Part shown: in pieces, positions 8,405-17,682 of the stretch
Position numbering within the stretch: position 1 is the stretch's first letter
Layout of the letters: each line of letters opens with the position of its first letter
Assembly: GCF_000012825.1 (NCBI RefSeq)
Contig: NC_009614.1
Location: 1,922,001-1,986,000, forward strand
Reading direction: 5' to 3'
Length of the DNA stretch: 64,000 nucleotides
Origin: Phocaeicola vulgatus ATCC 8482
GTDB taxonomy: Bacteria; Bacteroidota; Bacteroidia; Bacteroidales; Bacteroidaceae
Program-made: the position numbers and the translations under genes
Notes under the pieces: model-generated
Told to the model about the DNA's origin: nothing
Databases searched by the model: none
What the model saw: only the letters and a program-made list of their open reading frames with translations

Positions 8405-10726
8405 ATGAAAAAGATGAAAATGTATTTGATCATGCTTGTCGTGAGCATGTTGCTGCCGATGAGAGTGTCGGCACAAACCGTGAAGGGGAAACTTGTAGAT
8501 GAAAGTAACCATCCGTTGCCATATGCCAATGTGGTGCTGCTGTCTCTGCCGGATTCGGCATTTGTAAGTGGAACCATCAGTGGTGAAGATGGTTTGTTTA
8601 AGCTGGAAGCTACATCGGTAAACCAGATAGTGAAAATATCCTCTATCGGATATAAGACAGTGTATAAACCGACTACTCCTGCCAATATGGGTATCGTGCA
8701 GCTCGTATCGGATGCACGGATGCTTGGAGAAGTGGTAGTAAAAGCCAATTTGCCTGTGACACGCATAAAGAATGATGCTCTGGAAACCAATGTGCAGGGT
8801 ACAGTTCTCTCGAAAGCCGGAACAGCTGAAGATGTATTGGCACATATACCCGGTTTACAAAAAAAGGCTGATGGATTTGAGGTGTTGGGTAAAGGTTCAC
8901 CGCTTATCTATATCAACGGTAGAAAATTACGTGATATCGCTGAACTGGACCAACTGACATCGGAGGAAATTAAAAGCGTAGAAGTTGTTCGTAATCCCGG
9001 TGCCCGTTATGATGCAACGGTAGGGGCAGTTGTTCGTATCCGTACTGTCAAACGACAAGGAGATGGATTTGGAGTGAGTTTGCGAAGTTCCTATGATCAA
9101 TCTCAAAATTCAGACTTTGTAGAGCAAGCCGATGTAAACTATCGGCATAACGGTCTTGATGTTTTCGCTATGGTCCGTTTTGATAAAACTACCTCCTTGC
9201 AAAACGATATTCTGGAGCAAACGGCCTTTACCGATACCATATGGACGCAAAAGAATTATCAGCACTCTAATACCGATTCTCGCAGTATAGACGGACGCAT
9301 CGGATTCAATTATGATTTTAATGAGTATCATTCCATAGGTGTACGTTATGATTTGAGCAATGCCCTGCATACAGATATGTTTACCGCCTTCGATAGCGAG
9401 ATTCAGGCAGATGGATTGCCTTACGATATTTTATATAGTACCATTGCTGCCGATGCAAAATCACAACCGGAACATCAGCTTAATATTTACTATGCAGGAC
9501 AAATAGGCAAAGGAGAACTTACCTGGGATGCAGACTATTACAGCAATACATACACGCAATATACCATTAATATGGAGAATAGTCAGGACCATGAAGACCG
9601 TACTGTCACTTCTGATAACAGGGTGGAAAATCAACTTACTGCCACCAAAGTTTCATACACTCATCCCTTATGGGGAGGAAGTATCTCTGTGGGAGGAGAA
9701 TATACCTATACCAACCGGCATGATGATTATGTAAATCAGGAAGGATATGTACCTACAACCTATACCCGCATCCGTGAACAGAATCTTGCCGGCTATGCAC
9801 AGTACAGCCATCCTTTACCATTCGGTCAGGCAAACATTGGCTTGCGATATGAGCATGTGGATTTTGATTATTTTGAAAATGCTACATTTGTACCCGGACA
9901 AAGCCGTGTATATGATAATATCTTTCCAAATATTTCTGTGAACGGGCAATTGGGGAAAGTACAATTCCAAGTCAGCTATGCTGCAAAAACACAGCGTCCC
10001 AACTACAGTCAGTTAAGAAATAATATCACTTATGCCAATAGGTTTACATGGCAAACGGGAAATCCACTCCTAAAACCAAGTGTTACGCATGATATAACCG
10101 CTGTTGGTGTATGGCGGTTCTTTCAGGCAATGGTAAGCTACAAAGTGCTTCGGGACTATATCCTTTATTGGGGAACACAGGTGGAAAATCAGTCGGCTAC
10201 TACTTTAATAAACTATATCAATCACGACCGTTTACCGAGTCTGACAGTAATGCTGGCAGCTTCGCCTACTATTGGTATATGGAATCTTAATGCCAGCGCA
10301 ATTGTGATGAAGCAGTGGTTCTCGTTGGATGCCGCCGGTCAGAGAAGGACCTATAACAATCCACTTTTTGTAGGTTCCTTAAACAATACTTTTACTCTTC
10401 CTGCAGGATTCCTTCTCTCTGCTGATTTTAATTATCAAAGTCGTGGTCAGGTTCAGAATATCACCCTTAAACGTCCACAATATACTTTGAACATAGGCTT
10501 ACGCAAATCCCTTTTTAATGATGCCCTAAGTATAGAAGCGCGTGCAAATGACTTGTTGTTAGGTTGTAAGCAGGAAGCACTTCTTTATATGGAGAGTGCA
10601 CAAATGAAGGATTTGTCTTGGAGTGATACACGCTCGTTCAGTCTTACAGTGCGCTACAAGTTTAATGCAGCCAAAAGCAAGTATAAAGGTACGGGAGCAG
10701 GACAGGATACAATAAACCGTATGTAA
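8405..10726 (+). CDS. outer-membrane beta-barrel protein with carboxypeptidase-like domain
   Basis: 773 residues. A signal peptide ends at VSAQT (about residue 24). An N-terminal carboxypeptidase-regulatory-like fold follows (VKGKLVDESNHPLPYANVVLL, residues about 25-105), then a plug-like segment (about 120-205, ending in VVRNPGARYDA) and a large barrel with alternating aromatic strands up to KYKF near the C-terminus. This is the layout of the outer_membrane beta-barrel family (OMP_b-brl_3), TonB-receptor relatives of Bacteroidetes. The substrate is unknown. The PAS/LuxR regulator downstream on the opposite strand is a plausible controller. Confidence 0.88.
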   Translation: MKKMKMYLIMLVVSMLLPMRVSAQTVKGKLVDESNHPLPYANVVLLSLPDSAFVSGTISGEDGLFKLEATSVNQIVKISSIGYKTVYKPTTPANMGIVQLVSDARMLGEVVVKANLPVTRIKNDALETNVQGTVLSKAGTAEDVLAHIPGLQKKADGFEVLGKGSPLIYINGRKLRDIAELDQLTSEEIKSVEVVRNPGARYDATVGAVVRIRTVKRQGDGFGVSLRSSYDQSQNSDFVEQADVNYRHNGLDVFAMVRFDKTTSLQNDILEQTAFTDTIWTQKNYQHSNTDSRSIDGRIGFNYDFNEYHSIGVRYDLSNALHTDMFTAFDSEIQADGLPYDILYSTIAADAKSQPEHQLNIYYAGQIGKGELTWDADYYSNTYTQYTINMENSQDHEDRTVTSDNRVENQLTATKVSYTHPLWGGSISVGGEYTYTNRHDDYVNQEGYVPTTYTRIREQNLAGYAQYSHPLPFGQANIGLRYEHVDFDYFENATFVPGQSRVYDNIFPNISVNGQLGKVQFQVSYAAKTQRPNYSQLRNNITYANRFTWQTGNPLLKPSVTHDITAVGVWRFFQAMVSYKVLRDYILYWGTQVENQSATTLINYINHDRLPSLTVMLAASPTIGIWNLNASAIVMKQWFSLDAAGQRRTYNNPLFVGSLNNTFTLPAGFLLSADFNYQSRGQVQNITLKRPQYTLNIGLRKSLFNDALSIEARANDLLLGCKQEALLYMESAQMKDLSWSDTRSFSLTVRYKFNAAKSKYKGTGAGQDTINRM

Positions 10727-10729
10727 ATT

Positions 10730-11080
10730 ATGACAGCATCAATTTCCTATATAAATCTCTCATGGGCAGTTGTGGGCATCATCGACAAGGACGTCCGCAA
10801 CGGCCTTCAATCCATGAAGCGTCCGGACGAACCGATAGAAGTTACCATCGAAAGGTATGTAATCGGTTATCTGGTCTTCTGGCATATTGCCTTTATTGAT
10901 AAAGAAAAGATGAACAGATGTAACGATGAAAAGGTCATCGAACTTGGACGGAAGAAAATGGAGGAATACATATTCTCACATCCTCCTATAGCTACTTTGC
11001 CAAAGTTCTACATTGTGTTCCTAAATCAACCTCAGATTGGCTGCGATACCCACGGCCTCAGTGATGTTTTCTGCGTGTAG
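10730..11080 (+). CDS. hypothetical protein, possibly 3'-altered
   Basis: 116 codons beginning 3 bp after the barrel gene. The first 85 residues look like a real protein (ERYVIGYLVFWHIAF, then a Lys/Glu-rich helix). The last 20 residues, however, are read antisense through the end of the LuxR-type regulator. I read it as the remainder of a gene whose 3' part was lost when the regulator became its neighbour. No family is recognised. Confidence 0.4.
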   Translation: MTASISYINLSWAVVGIIDKDVRNGLQSMKRPDEPIEVTIERYVIGYLVFWHIAFIDKEKMNRCNDEKVIELGRKKMEEYIFSHPPIATLPKFYIVFLNQPQIGCDTHGLSDVFCV

Positions 11081-11785
11081 CTTCTCGAAGATTTTCTTCT
11101 TGTGAAACTTGACGGTATTGGCATCAATAAAGAGAGTTTCTCCAATCTCAGTGTTCGACAGTCCTTTGACGGAGAGCTGGAGAATCTCTTTTTCACGGTC
11201 GGAAAGAATTAGTTCCGGCTGTTTTCTCCATCGTCTGCCCTCGAATGAATAGATATAGTGGTCAGTACATGTATGGTCTGATATGACTACATCTCCGATG
11301 TTTTTCTCCGGTGAAAGTGAAACTGTACATAGAGCCAGCCATATATCTCCCTTGCCACTTAGCAAAACGGGTGTTAGTTTGTGGTGGATAAGGTGCGGAT
11401 GCTTTTCTGATGTGTGGATATGAAAGTTATATTCGATAGACAAGTCAAGCCTTTTTTCTATAGGCTGGTCATAGTAGAACCGGAATCCAGCTTCGTTGAT
11501 TTCCATAAGACGGTTTATCTCGTCAGACGGAACAACCTCAAAGTAGAAGGCATAACCTTTTTGTTGCACTTCTTCCGGTGAATGACCGCAGAGAAAAAGC
11601 GGGTTGGACGATACGTAAAGGAAATTCTTGCGGTGATAGTCTATGATATATAGGCTATGATTGGTATTGCGGGCCAAAGCATCAGCCATGACAATACATA
11701 CATCGGTTTTTGCATACTCGCTATCTGGTATCTGTATGTCCGTATTTATAGGGCGAAAGAAATTGCTTATAATATTTTGTTGCAT
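11021..11785 (-). CDS. PAS-like/LuxR-type transcriptional regulator
   Basis: 254 residues. The N-terminal two thirds resemble a PAS sensor fold (LYIIDYHRKNFLYVSSNPLFLCG, residues about 45-67, and the following FYFEVV). The C-terminal 60 residues are a LuxR/FixJ helix-turn-helix: LSDREKEILQL, then GLSNTEIGETLFIDANTV (recognition helix) and KKIFEKLHA. It has no receiver domain. It is divergent from the IS1182 copy 35 bp upstream, which is inserted in its promoter region, so its expression may now depend on the element. It likely regulates the adjacent barrel gene (inference). Confidence 0.85.
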   Translation of the reverse strand: MQQNIISNFFRPINTDIQIPDSEYAKTDVCIVMADALARNTNHSLYIIDYHRKNFLYVSSNPLFLCGHSPEEVQQKGYAFYFEVVPSDEINRLMEINEAGFRFYYDQPIEKRLDLSIEYNFHIHTSEKHPHLIHHKLTPVLLSGKGDIWLALCTVSLSPEKNIGDVVISDHTCTDHYIYSFEGRRWRKQPELILSDREKEILQLSVKGLSNTEIGETLFIDANTVKFHKKKIFEKLHAENITEAVGIAANLRLI

Positions 11786-11890
11786 AATTGATGTTCTGAT
11801 TTAGTATTGCAAAGTTATAAAAGGAGGTGTGTCGTAATGCACGATGCACCTCTTTTTTTGTTCATCACTATACAAATCTGTTCACTTTCT

Positions 11891-13546
11891 TTAAGCTGCG
11901 ATCTTTTGAAGATTTCTTTGATTTATGTGTTCCCAGCATCTAAAAACAGCAGTTGTAAGCTCATAAAACAGTCTAATCAGCCAGTTCATACCCTTTTTTG
12001 TCAGTTTTGCACACATCTTTTTTATATTGAAGGCAATGGCTAGGAAGGCAAAGTCCATGAAGACCTTGTCCTTTCCAAAATGTCGGAAACGTTTGTAGTT
12101 CATATTGTTTTTAATTTGTCCGAACACGGCTTCCGGTTCTATGCATCTCTGCCCTCTGTGTTTCAGTCCTTTCTCAGAGCAGAGCAGTTCTTTGGCTCTC
12201 CGCTTGTATTGTCTAAGCCTATGATTCAGTTCTATCGTCCTGTTTCCTTTTGCTTTAAAACAGCGGCATCGCAGGGGACAGCCTTCACACCTGACAGCTC
12301 TGTACCGTGCATTTTCGTTGACATATCCGGATGCGGTTTTCACATTCCTGGTGCCTATCCTCCGCATCCTTTGCCCCATAGGGCAGATGCAGAAGTCATG
12401 TTCTTCATTGTAGTAGAAGTTTTCGGCCTTGAACGGGTCCGGTTTGAATCTCGGCCGCTGCTCCATGTGGAAGTAGTTGTACTTTACGTAGGCTTCCATG
12501 CCGTTTTCGGACATGAAGCGGTAATTCTCTTCGGAGCCATAGCCGGAATCAGCAACCACCGTATGGGCCATCCGGTCATACCTGTTTGAAAAAGATTGCA
12601 GGAAAGGAATCAGGGTCAGTGTATCCGTAGGGTTCGGGAAGAGTGCAAAATCGGTGATGAACTGATTTTCGGTGCCGATTTGAAGGTTGTAACCGGGCTT
12701 CGTCTGTCCGTTGCGCATGGCATCCTCCTTCATTCTCATGAAAGTAGCGTCATTGTCCGTTTTGGAATAGGAATTCCTGTCCTGCAGCGTGTCCAGACGG
12801 TTGTCGTATTCCTGTAGCTTGTCCCTGTGCTCTTCCAACTCCTTCAGCTGTTTGCGTTTCTTTTTCAACGCAGTCTTTTCCTCTTTCGTGGAGGGTTCAG
12901 GAACCTGTTCGAGTGCTTGACGCAATTCTCCTGCCATTTCAGTCAGCATGGCCGGAGTGAACTCAATCTCCTCATTGCTTTCCGATGAGTTCTCCTGGGC
13001 GATGACATTGTCTATCTGCCCTAGTAGGATATGTATTTTCTTCATCAGGCGTTCACGGTTCCGCTCAACCGTTTTCCGCCAGACGAAAGTATACTTATTG
13101 GCTTTGGACTCAATCTTTGTCCCGTCAATGTATTCCACATTCAAGCTGATGAAGCCTTTGGAAGAGAGAAGGAGTACGGTTTGGGTAAACACCTCGTTGA
13201 TTTCATTCTTCACCCGGTTGCGGAAACGGTTGATGGTGATGAAATCCGGTTTCTCATATCCGGCCAGCCAGATATAATGGATGTCACGGTGAAGGAGCTT
13301 TTCAATTTTCCGGCAGGAGTAGATGTTGTTCATATAGGCATACAGAATGACCTTGAGCATCATCCTGGGGTGGTAAGGGCTGCGCCCGCATTCCTTATAC
13401 AGCTTTCTGAAACTTTCAAGATTCAAGCCCTCAACCAGGGCGTCAACCATGCGCACCGGATCGTTTTCTGCAATATCCTCATCAATTCTTTGAGGAAAAA
13501 GAACGGTTTGGTTGGGATTGTAAGAACGAAAATGTATCTTTGTCAT
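11891..13546 (-). CDS. IS1182-family transposase (copy 1)
   Basis: 551 residues from the ATG at 13546; the start is placed where both copies become alignable (MTKIHFR). An N-terminal DUF772-type domain (RMMLKVILYAYMNNIYSCRKIE) is followed by the DDE catalytic domain: D in EYIDGTKIE, a long coiled-coil insertion (about residues 195-260), D in VVADSGYGSEENY, and E in EPEAVFGQIKNNMNY. A Cys-rich stretch (CEGCPLRCRCF) precedes the last motif. The frame is intact and probably functional. Compared with copy 2 the middle is almost identical while both ends differ. Confidence 0.9.
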   Translation of the reverse strand: MTKIHFRSYNPNQTVLFPQRIDEDIAENDPVRMVDALVEGLNLESFRKLYKECGRSPYHPRMMLKVILYAYMNNIYSCRKIEKLLHRDIHYIWLAGYEKPDFITINRFRNRVKNEINEVFTQTVLLLSSKGFISLNVEYIDGTKIESKANKYTFVWRKTVERNRERLMKKIHILLGQIDNVIAQENSSESNEEIEFTPAMLTEMAGELRQALEQVPEPSTKEEKTALKKKRKQLKELEEHRDKLQEYDNRLDTLQDRNSYSKTDNDATFMRMKEDAMRNGQTKPGYNLQIGTENQFITDFALFPNPTDTLTLIPFLQSFSNRYDRMAHTVVADSGYGSEENYRFMSENGMEAYVKYNYFHMEQRPRFKPDPFKAENFYYNEEHDFCICPMGQRMRRIGTRNVKTASGYVNENARYRAVRCEGCPLRCRCFKAKGNRTIELNHRLRQYKRRAKELLCSEKGLKHRGQRCIEPEAVFGQIKNNMNYKRFRHFGKDKVFMDFAFLAIAFNIKKMCAKLTKKGMNWLIRLFYELTTAVFRCWEHINQRNLQKIAA

Positions 13547-13557
13547 AGTGAAATTCT

Positions 13558-13664
13558 TATTACCTAAAGATACAAAATCTTTAGGTAATAACAAAGCCCC
13601 AGCTTGTGAAAGTCGGGGCTTTGTGCGTAAAAAACAGAAGGTGTGCATTTTGACACACCTTCTT
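13558..13664 (-). other. three stacked hairpins upstream of the transposase
   Basis: Reading toward the transposase: GAAGGTGTG pairs with its inverse at the element end, AAAGCCCC with GGGGCTTT (about 13591-13623), and TTACCTAAAGAT with ATCTTTAGGTAA (about 13559-13587). They look like barriers to transcription or translation entering from outside. The third one is perfect here and partly lost in copy 2. Confidence 0.65.
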
Positions 13665-13688
13665 TTAGTTTATATTCTGAGCCCTCTA

Positions 13689-13745
13689 TTTTTTCTTGGC
13701 TCCTCCTCTGACTGTCGTAAACTTCGTCTTAACTTTTCCCATTGT
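13689..13745 (-). CDS. possible 18-residue basic peptide
   Basis: An ATG at 13745 opens MGKVKTKFTTVRGGAKKK and stops. If the IS982 element is removed, the sequence upstream holds a Bacteroidetes-type promoter on the same strand (14864-14893). It may be a leader peptide or the remains of a longer gene cut by the IS1182 element. No family is recognised. Confidence 0.25.
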
Positions 13746-13796
13746 TTAGAGGTTTTATCCCGATTTAGGTACTGTAGCCAGGTAATTATACTAAAT

Positions 13797-14830
13797 AACG
13801 TGAGTTCGAAATAAGAATAAATATATTTCACTTATAATTAGAAACATAGCGATAAAAGTATTAAATTTATAGTGCTGAATTATAACATTTAAACGATTAC
13901 CACTATGTTTCCAGAGTCTAAAGTTACAGAGATTTATTGTATGGCCGATGATTTTTGCAAGGAATTTACATTGCAACAGGAAAAATATATGATTAAGGAT
14001 ATGAAGACCATGCATCGTAACAAACCCAACCGTATGAGTGATGCAGAGATTATGGTTATTCTAATCCTGTTTCACTCCGGTGGTTTCCGTTGTTTCAAGC
14101 ATTACTACAAGGAGTATGTCTGTAAACATCTGAAACACCTTTTTCCTCGTCAGGTTTCTTATAACCGTTTTGTGGAACTGGAGAAGGAAGTATTGCTTCC
14201 CATGACCATATTCATCAAAAGAGTACTGCTGGGAACTTGTACCGGCATCAGTTTCGTTGATTCCACTCCCTTATGTGTATGTCGTAACCAAAGAATCTTG
14301 ATTCATAAGACATTTGAAGGGCTTGCCGAGCGTGGAAGATGTTCTATGGGATGGTTCTTCGGATTCAAGCTGCATCTGATAATCAATGACAAGGGTGAAA
14401 TCCTCAATTTCATGTTCACGCCTGGAAACGTGGATGACCGGGAACCGTTGAAACAGGGTAGGTTTCTGGAAAACATCAAAGGAAAACTATGTGCAGACAA
14501 GGGATATATAGGTCAGGCTCTGTTTGAAAACCTTTTCCTTAATGGCATACAACTTGTTACTAAAGTTAAAAATAATATGAGGAACTCACTGATGAGTATT
14601 GCCGACAAGATTTTGCTAAGAAAAAGAGCCTTGATTGAAACGGTCAATGACGAACTGAAGAACATCGCACAGATTGAACACTCAAGACATCGTTCATTCA
14701 GTAACTTTATAGCCAACTCCTTGTCGGCTATCGCGGCATACTGCTTTTTTGAAAAGAAGCCCGCCATTGACGTAAAGTTTGTCAATGACGGACAACTTGC
14801 TATTTTTTGATTTTATTTCGAACTCACGTT
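13797..14830 (+). mobile_element. IS982-family insertion sequence with 4-bp duplication
   Basis: Perfect 18-bp terminal inverted repeats: AACGTGAGTTCGAAATAA at 13797 and its complement ending at 14830. The element is flanked on both sides by AAAT (13793-13796 and 14831-14834), a short target duplication that marks a simple and recent insertion. It contains a single intact transposase gene. Confidence 0.9.
13905..14810 (+). CDS. IS982-family transposase
   Basis: 301 residues, the usual length for the family. An N-terminal helical part (YCMADDFCKEF, then RMSDAEIMVILILFH) is followed by the DDE domain: FVDSTPLCVC near residue 125, the KLHLIINDKGEI strand, CADKGYIGQ near 197, and the final acidic region RALIETVNDELKNI near 247. 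The frame is intact from the ATG at 13905 to TGA at 14810, and the intact inverted repeats suggest that the element is active. Confidence 0.9.
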   Translation: MFPESKVTEIYCMADDFCKEFTLQQEKYMIKDMKTMHRNKPNRMSDAEIMVILILFHSGGFRCFKHYYKEYVCKHLKHLFPRQVSYNRFVELEKEVLLPMTIFIKRVLLGTCTGISFVDSTPLCVCRNQRILIHKTFEGLAERGRCSMGWFFGFKLHLIINDKGEILNFMFTPGNVDDREPLKQGRFLENIKGKLCADKGYIGQALFENLFLNGIQLVTKVKNNMRNSLMSIADKILLRKRALIETVNDELKNIAQIEHSRHRSFSNFIANSLSAIAAYCFFEKKPAIDVKFVNDGQLAIF

Positions 14831-15490
14831 AAATAGTTGATTTTCTTTTATTTCCTGATATTACAAAGGTACAAAAGAAAATGAGATTTCAAAGTGTACT
14901 AAAAGCGTACTGAATAATAGGAAACGGGCAAAATAGGGAAAAATGGAGAATATAGGAAATATGCAAATAGTTGATAATAAGGAAAATAAATTCTTTTGTT
15001 TTCCTATGATTTCTATGGCTTGTACCCGATATTTCACTTGGGTGAAAAGGGCTTTTCATCTGTGTGAATATCCGTTGTCACTAAAGTGGAATCACTGCTT
15101 CACATAGGTGAGGCAACAGTATATATCGGAAGTTAACGCAATGACATCCTATTAAATTAAATGAAAGCACGGCATGTCCTGTCAGATCCAATCTGATATC
15201 TGCGGCTCTTATACAAATAATGGGCGAATGTTTCCATCTCCATTGCCTACATACCGGTTCAGGGACATTATGGATGTTTTTATACGGTAAATTGCTGGTA
15301 ATGAGAGAGATGGTGTGACAGAAGAATTTTATGTTTTACATAAGACGAAATCACCTTTTCCTTTGGCTCTTATCCGGATTACTCTTGTTGGACTCTTTCA
15401 GCCGCTTGGCTTCACTTCTATAAAGTGATACTAAATCAAAATCGAGCATTACTTTTTGAAACCAACAGCTTCTCCTGATGTCGTAACGTT
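14831..15490. other. intergenic stretch with orphan promoter and short frames
   Basis: About 660 bp with no convincing gene. On the minus strand it contains a promoter-like pair (14864-14893) pointing into the IS982 element. A 32-codon minus-strand frame (15449 to 15351, ending KSNPDKSQRKR) looks like the C-terminal tail of some protein but has no recognisable family. The rest appears to be decayed DNA next to the core genome. Confidence 0.4.
14864..14893 (-). promoter_or_regulatory. orphan Bacteroidetes-type promoter
   Basis: On the minus strand TTTG (14893-14890) is followed after 18 bp by TACCTTTG (14871-14864), matching the -33/-7 consensus. The IS982 element now separates it from the sequence at 13665-13796 that it once transcribed. 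Confidence 0.45.
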
Positions 15491-17128
15491 TTACGTTCTT
15501 GCCTTGAATACAGGACTTGCTTTTTGTATCTCCGACTCAAAGCCGAACCAGTAGCCATGTTCCCCCTTTTCATCGGCAGGAAGGAAACACAGACGAAGGC
15601 TTTCTTTGTATTCTCCATAAATGATATTCCAAGTGGCAGGAGGGATTTGTCGTTTGGTCCATACTTTCTCGGCAGGGAGTTTTTTCAGTGACATGCCTGC
15701 TTCTATCCAGGCAATAGCAGCCTGTATCTGGTATTCGGGGTAGTTTTGTTTGCAGAACTCATACAGTATCAAGCCTCGTTTCTCCAGACTCATGGGCTGG
15801 TCTATCAGATTGGCTTTTGTTAAATATGCAAGAAAACGATGGAGGAATTGTTCGTCATTCAAAATGAGTTCACGTGTCAGTGCCTGCCATGCCGGTGTGT
15901 TGTAGAATCCGTCCAACAAGCGTGAAAGCTGGCGGGCTGTCTGCAATTCACTGACACTGATCTCGTGGGTTTGTAGCACTTCGTATGGCGGCAGAGGGGA
16001 ATATTTGATTCCTAATTCTTCCGCCCTCCGGCGCATTTCGGTTCCGGGAAGCAGCTTGAGTGACTCCAGTTGGATTTCTCCCGCAGCATATCCGGCAAGG
16101 GTACGGACATCTTCAAATATCTCATGAAGATGATAAAGAGGCAGGCCGGCAATAAGGTCGGCGTGGGTTTCCATGTTGGGCAAGGCGCATAGGAATCTCA
16201 GACCATCCAGTGCATCAGATAGTTTGCCCATCCGGCGGCTTTTCTCAAGTACAGGTTCGCGCAGGCTCTGGATGCCGGCTTCCAGATGAAGCAGTCCTTT
16301 GGGCAGCAGGCTGAGTTCTTCTTTCAGCTCTTCTGACAACAGGGCGGGATGTATTTCCAGATGGAAGCGGATATCGGGATGGAATTCCAGAAAGAGCCGG
16401 AGTAGTTCTTTGGCTCTTCGAGGGTTGTAATTAAAAGTACGGTCTAATACGCGTACATTTTTGATGCCATGTGCATGGATGAGTTGTAGCCTTTCGCGGA
16501 TGCTTTCGATGGAAAGGGTGCGTACCGGTTTTTCACCGCCGCTGACACAGAAGGCGCAGGTGTTGAAACATCCGCGTGTTGTTTCCAGTTGGACAAAGGG
16601 CTTGCTCCAGTTAAAGAAACGGCTTTGTTCTGGCGGGACGAGTCCGGCGAAATTCAGTACGCGGGCTATACCGTTGTCTTTATATTCTTTGTTAGGAGTG
16701 AGGTAACAGAGTCCGGGCACGGTGTGCCATTGTTCCGGATGGTTCCAGCAGGTCAACCATTGTGGAAAGACTTCTTCTCCTTCTCCTCTGAAAACACAAT
16801 CCACAAATGGATTTTTGCGGAGGAACTCTTCATTGTCTCCCAGAAATTCCGGACCGCCCAGCACCAGGCAGGCTTCGGGGAGCAATGCTTTTACTCTGGA
16901 AGCGACATGCATCAGTTGCTCATGGTTGAAAAGCCAGGTGGTTGCGGCAAGGATGTCGGGTCGGTGGCGGTAGATCTCATCGACAATCATTCCTGTATTT
17001 TCGTTGATGGTGGCAGATACGATTTCCCATTCTATAGAAGGGTCTGTCATGATTTGTGCATGTAGGGCTGGCAGTGCCAATGAGGAATGGGCATATGAAC
17101 TGTTCAGGTCTATCCAGAGAATCTTCAT
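15491..17128 (-). CDS. B12-binding-domain radical SAM protein (DUF4080 type)
   Basis: 545 residues. The N-terminal 130 residues are a cobalamin-binding-like Rossmann domain (MKILWIDLNSSYAHSSLALP, and the LVLGGPEF strand). The radical SAM domain follows with the cluster motif C187-xxx-C191-xx-C194 in TTRGCFNTCAFC, which coordinates a 4Fe-4S cluster for S-adenosylmethionine cleavage. The C-terminal third (about 380-540) matches the DUF4080 tail of this group. The substrate is unknown. Downstream on the same strand nothing follows; upstream are two GNAT genes. Confidence 0.88.
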   Translation of the reverse strand: MKILWIDLNSSYAHSSLALPALHAQIMTDPSIEWEIVSATINENTGMIVDEIYRHRPDILAATTWLFNHEQLMHVASRVKALLPEACLVLGGPEFLGDNEEFLRKNPFVDCVFRGEGEEVFPQWLTCWNHPEQWHTVPGLCYLTPNKEYKDNGIARVLNFAGLVPPEQSRFFNWSKPFVQLETTRGCFNTCAFCVSGGEKPVRTLSIESIRERLQLIHAHGIKNVRVLDRTFNYNPRRAKELLRLFLEFHPDIRFHLEIHPALLSEELKEELSLLPKGLLHLEAGIQSLREPVLEKSRRMGKLSDALDGLRFLCALPNMETHADLIAGLPLYHLHEIFEDVRTLAGYAAGEIQLESLKLLPGTEMRRRAEELGIKYSPLPPYEVLQTHEISVSELQTARQLSRLLDGFYNTPAWQALTRELILNDEQFLHRFLAYLTKANLIDQPMSLEKRGLILYEFCKQNYPEYQIQAAIAWIEAGMSLKKLPAEKVWTKRQIPPATWNIIYGEYKESLRLCFLPADEKGEHGYWFGFESEIQKASPVFKART

Positions 17129-17143
17129 GTTTCTTTTTCTTGT

Positions 17144-17665
17144 TTATTCGGTTGGCAAAGATAACTCTTTTTCGGTTAATGTCCGCTGGTAAGCGATGCG
17201 GGATGTGCCGTTGTGGGTATAAATGATGCCACAACGCCGGAAACCGTACTTTTTCAGGATATTCTGCATTACAAGGTTGTCGTGGTGGGTATCTACCCGG
17301 ATATTGTTGCAATGTTCGAAACACCATTTGAGGCAGGCGTCAGCTACTCCCTTCTGTTTGCCGTTGGTAGCCATGCGGTGAATGACGTAATATGGTTCGT
17401 TGTTCAGCCAGTTGCCGTCATCAATGCGGGCATAAGTGGGGTCCTCTCCGGGAATAAAACAGAATGTGCCTATTATTTCTCCGTTTTCATTTTCGCAAAC
17501 ATAGTTGGTTCCGTTGGTTATTTCTCGCAGAATCAATTCAGCGGAAGGATAACCGTTTATCCATTGGTTGGGGTTGCCATGCTCTTTCATGAACTGACGG
17601 GCATAGTGGAATATTTCTATAATTGCATCCAAATCTTTGGGCAATGAATGTCTGATTGTTATCAT
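17144..17665 (-). CDS. GNAT family N-acetyltransferase
   Basis: 173 residues with the GNAT fold: an N-terminal MITIRHSLPKDLDAIIEIF start, the central strand GEIIGTFCFIPGEDPTYARI, the acetyl-CoA loop region RMATNGKQKGVADACLKWC near 115-130 and the NILKKYGFRRCGII C-terminal motif. It transfers an acetyl group from acetyl-CoA to an amine; the acceptor is unknown. It lies 15 bp from the radical SAM gene and 17 bp from a second GNAT gene, all on the same strand, so they are probably one transcript. Confidence 0.88.
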   Translation of the reverse strand: MITIRHSLPKDLDAIIEIFHYARQFMKEHGNPNQWINGYPSAELILREITNGTNYVCENENGEIIGTFCFIPGEDPTYARIDDGNWLNNEPYYVIHRMATNGKQKGVADACLKWCFEHCNNIRVDTHHDNLVMQNILKKYGFRRCGIIYTHNGTSRIAYQRTLTEKELSLPTE

Positions 17666-17682
17666 ATTGAAATAGGAATGGG

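Larger units (their letters stand above)
11821..13664 (-). mobile_element. IS1182-family insertion sequence, copy 1
   Basis: Ends are AAGGAGGTGTGTC at 11821 and GACACACCTTCTT ending at 13664, inverted with one mismatch. The transposase reads from right to left. The 5' side of the transposase carries three consecutive hairpins. No clear target duplication was found. A second copy lies at 58425-60265 in the opposite orientation. Confidence 0.85.
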
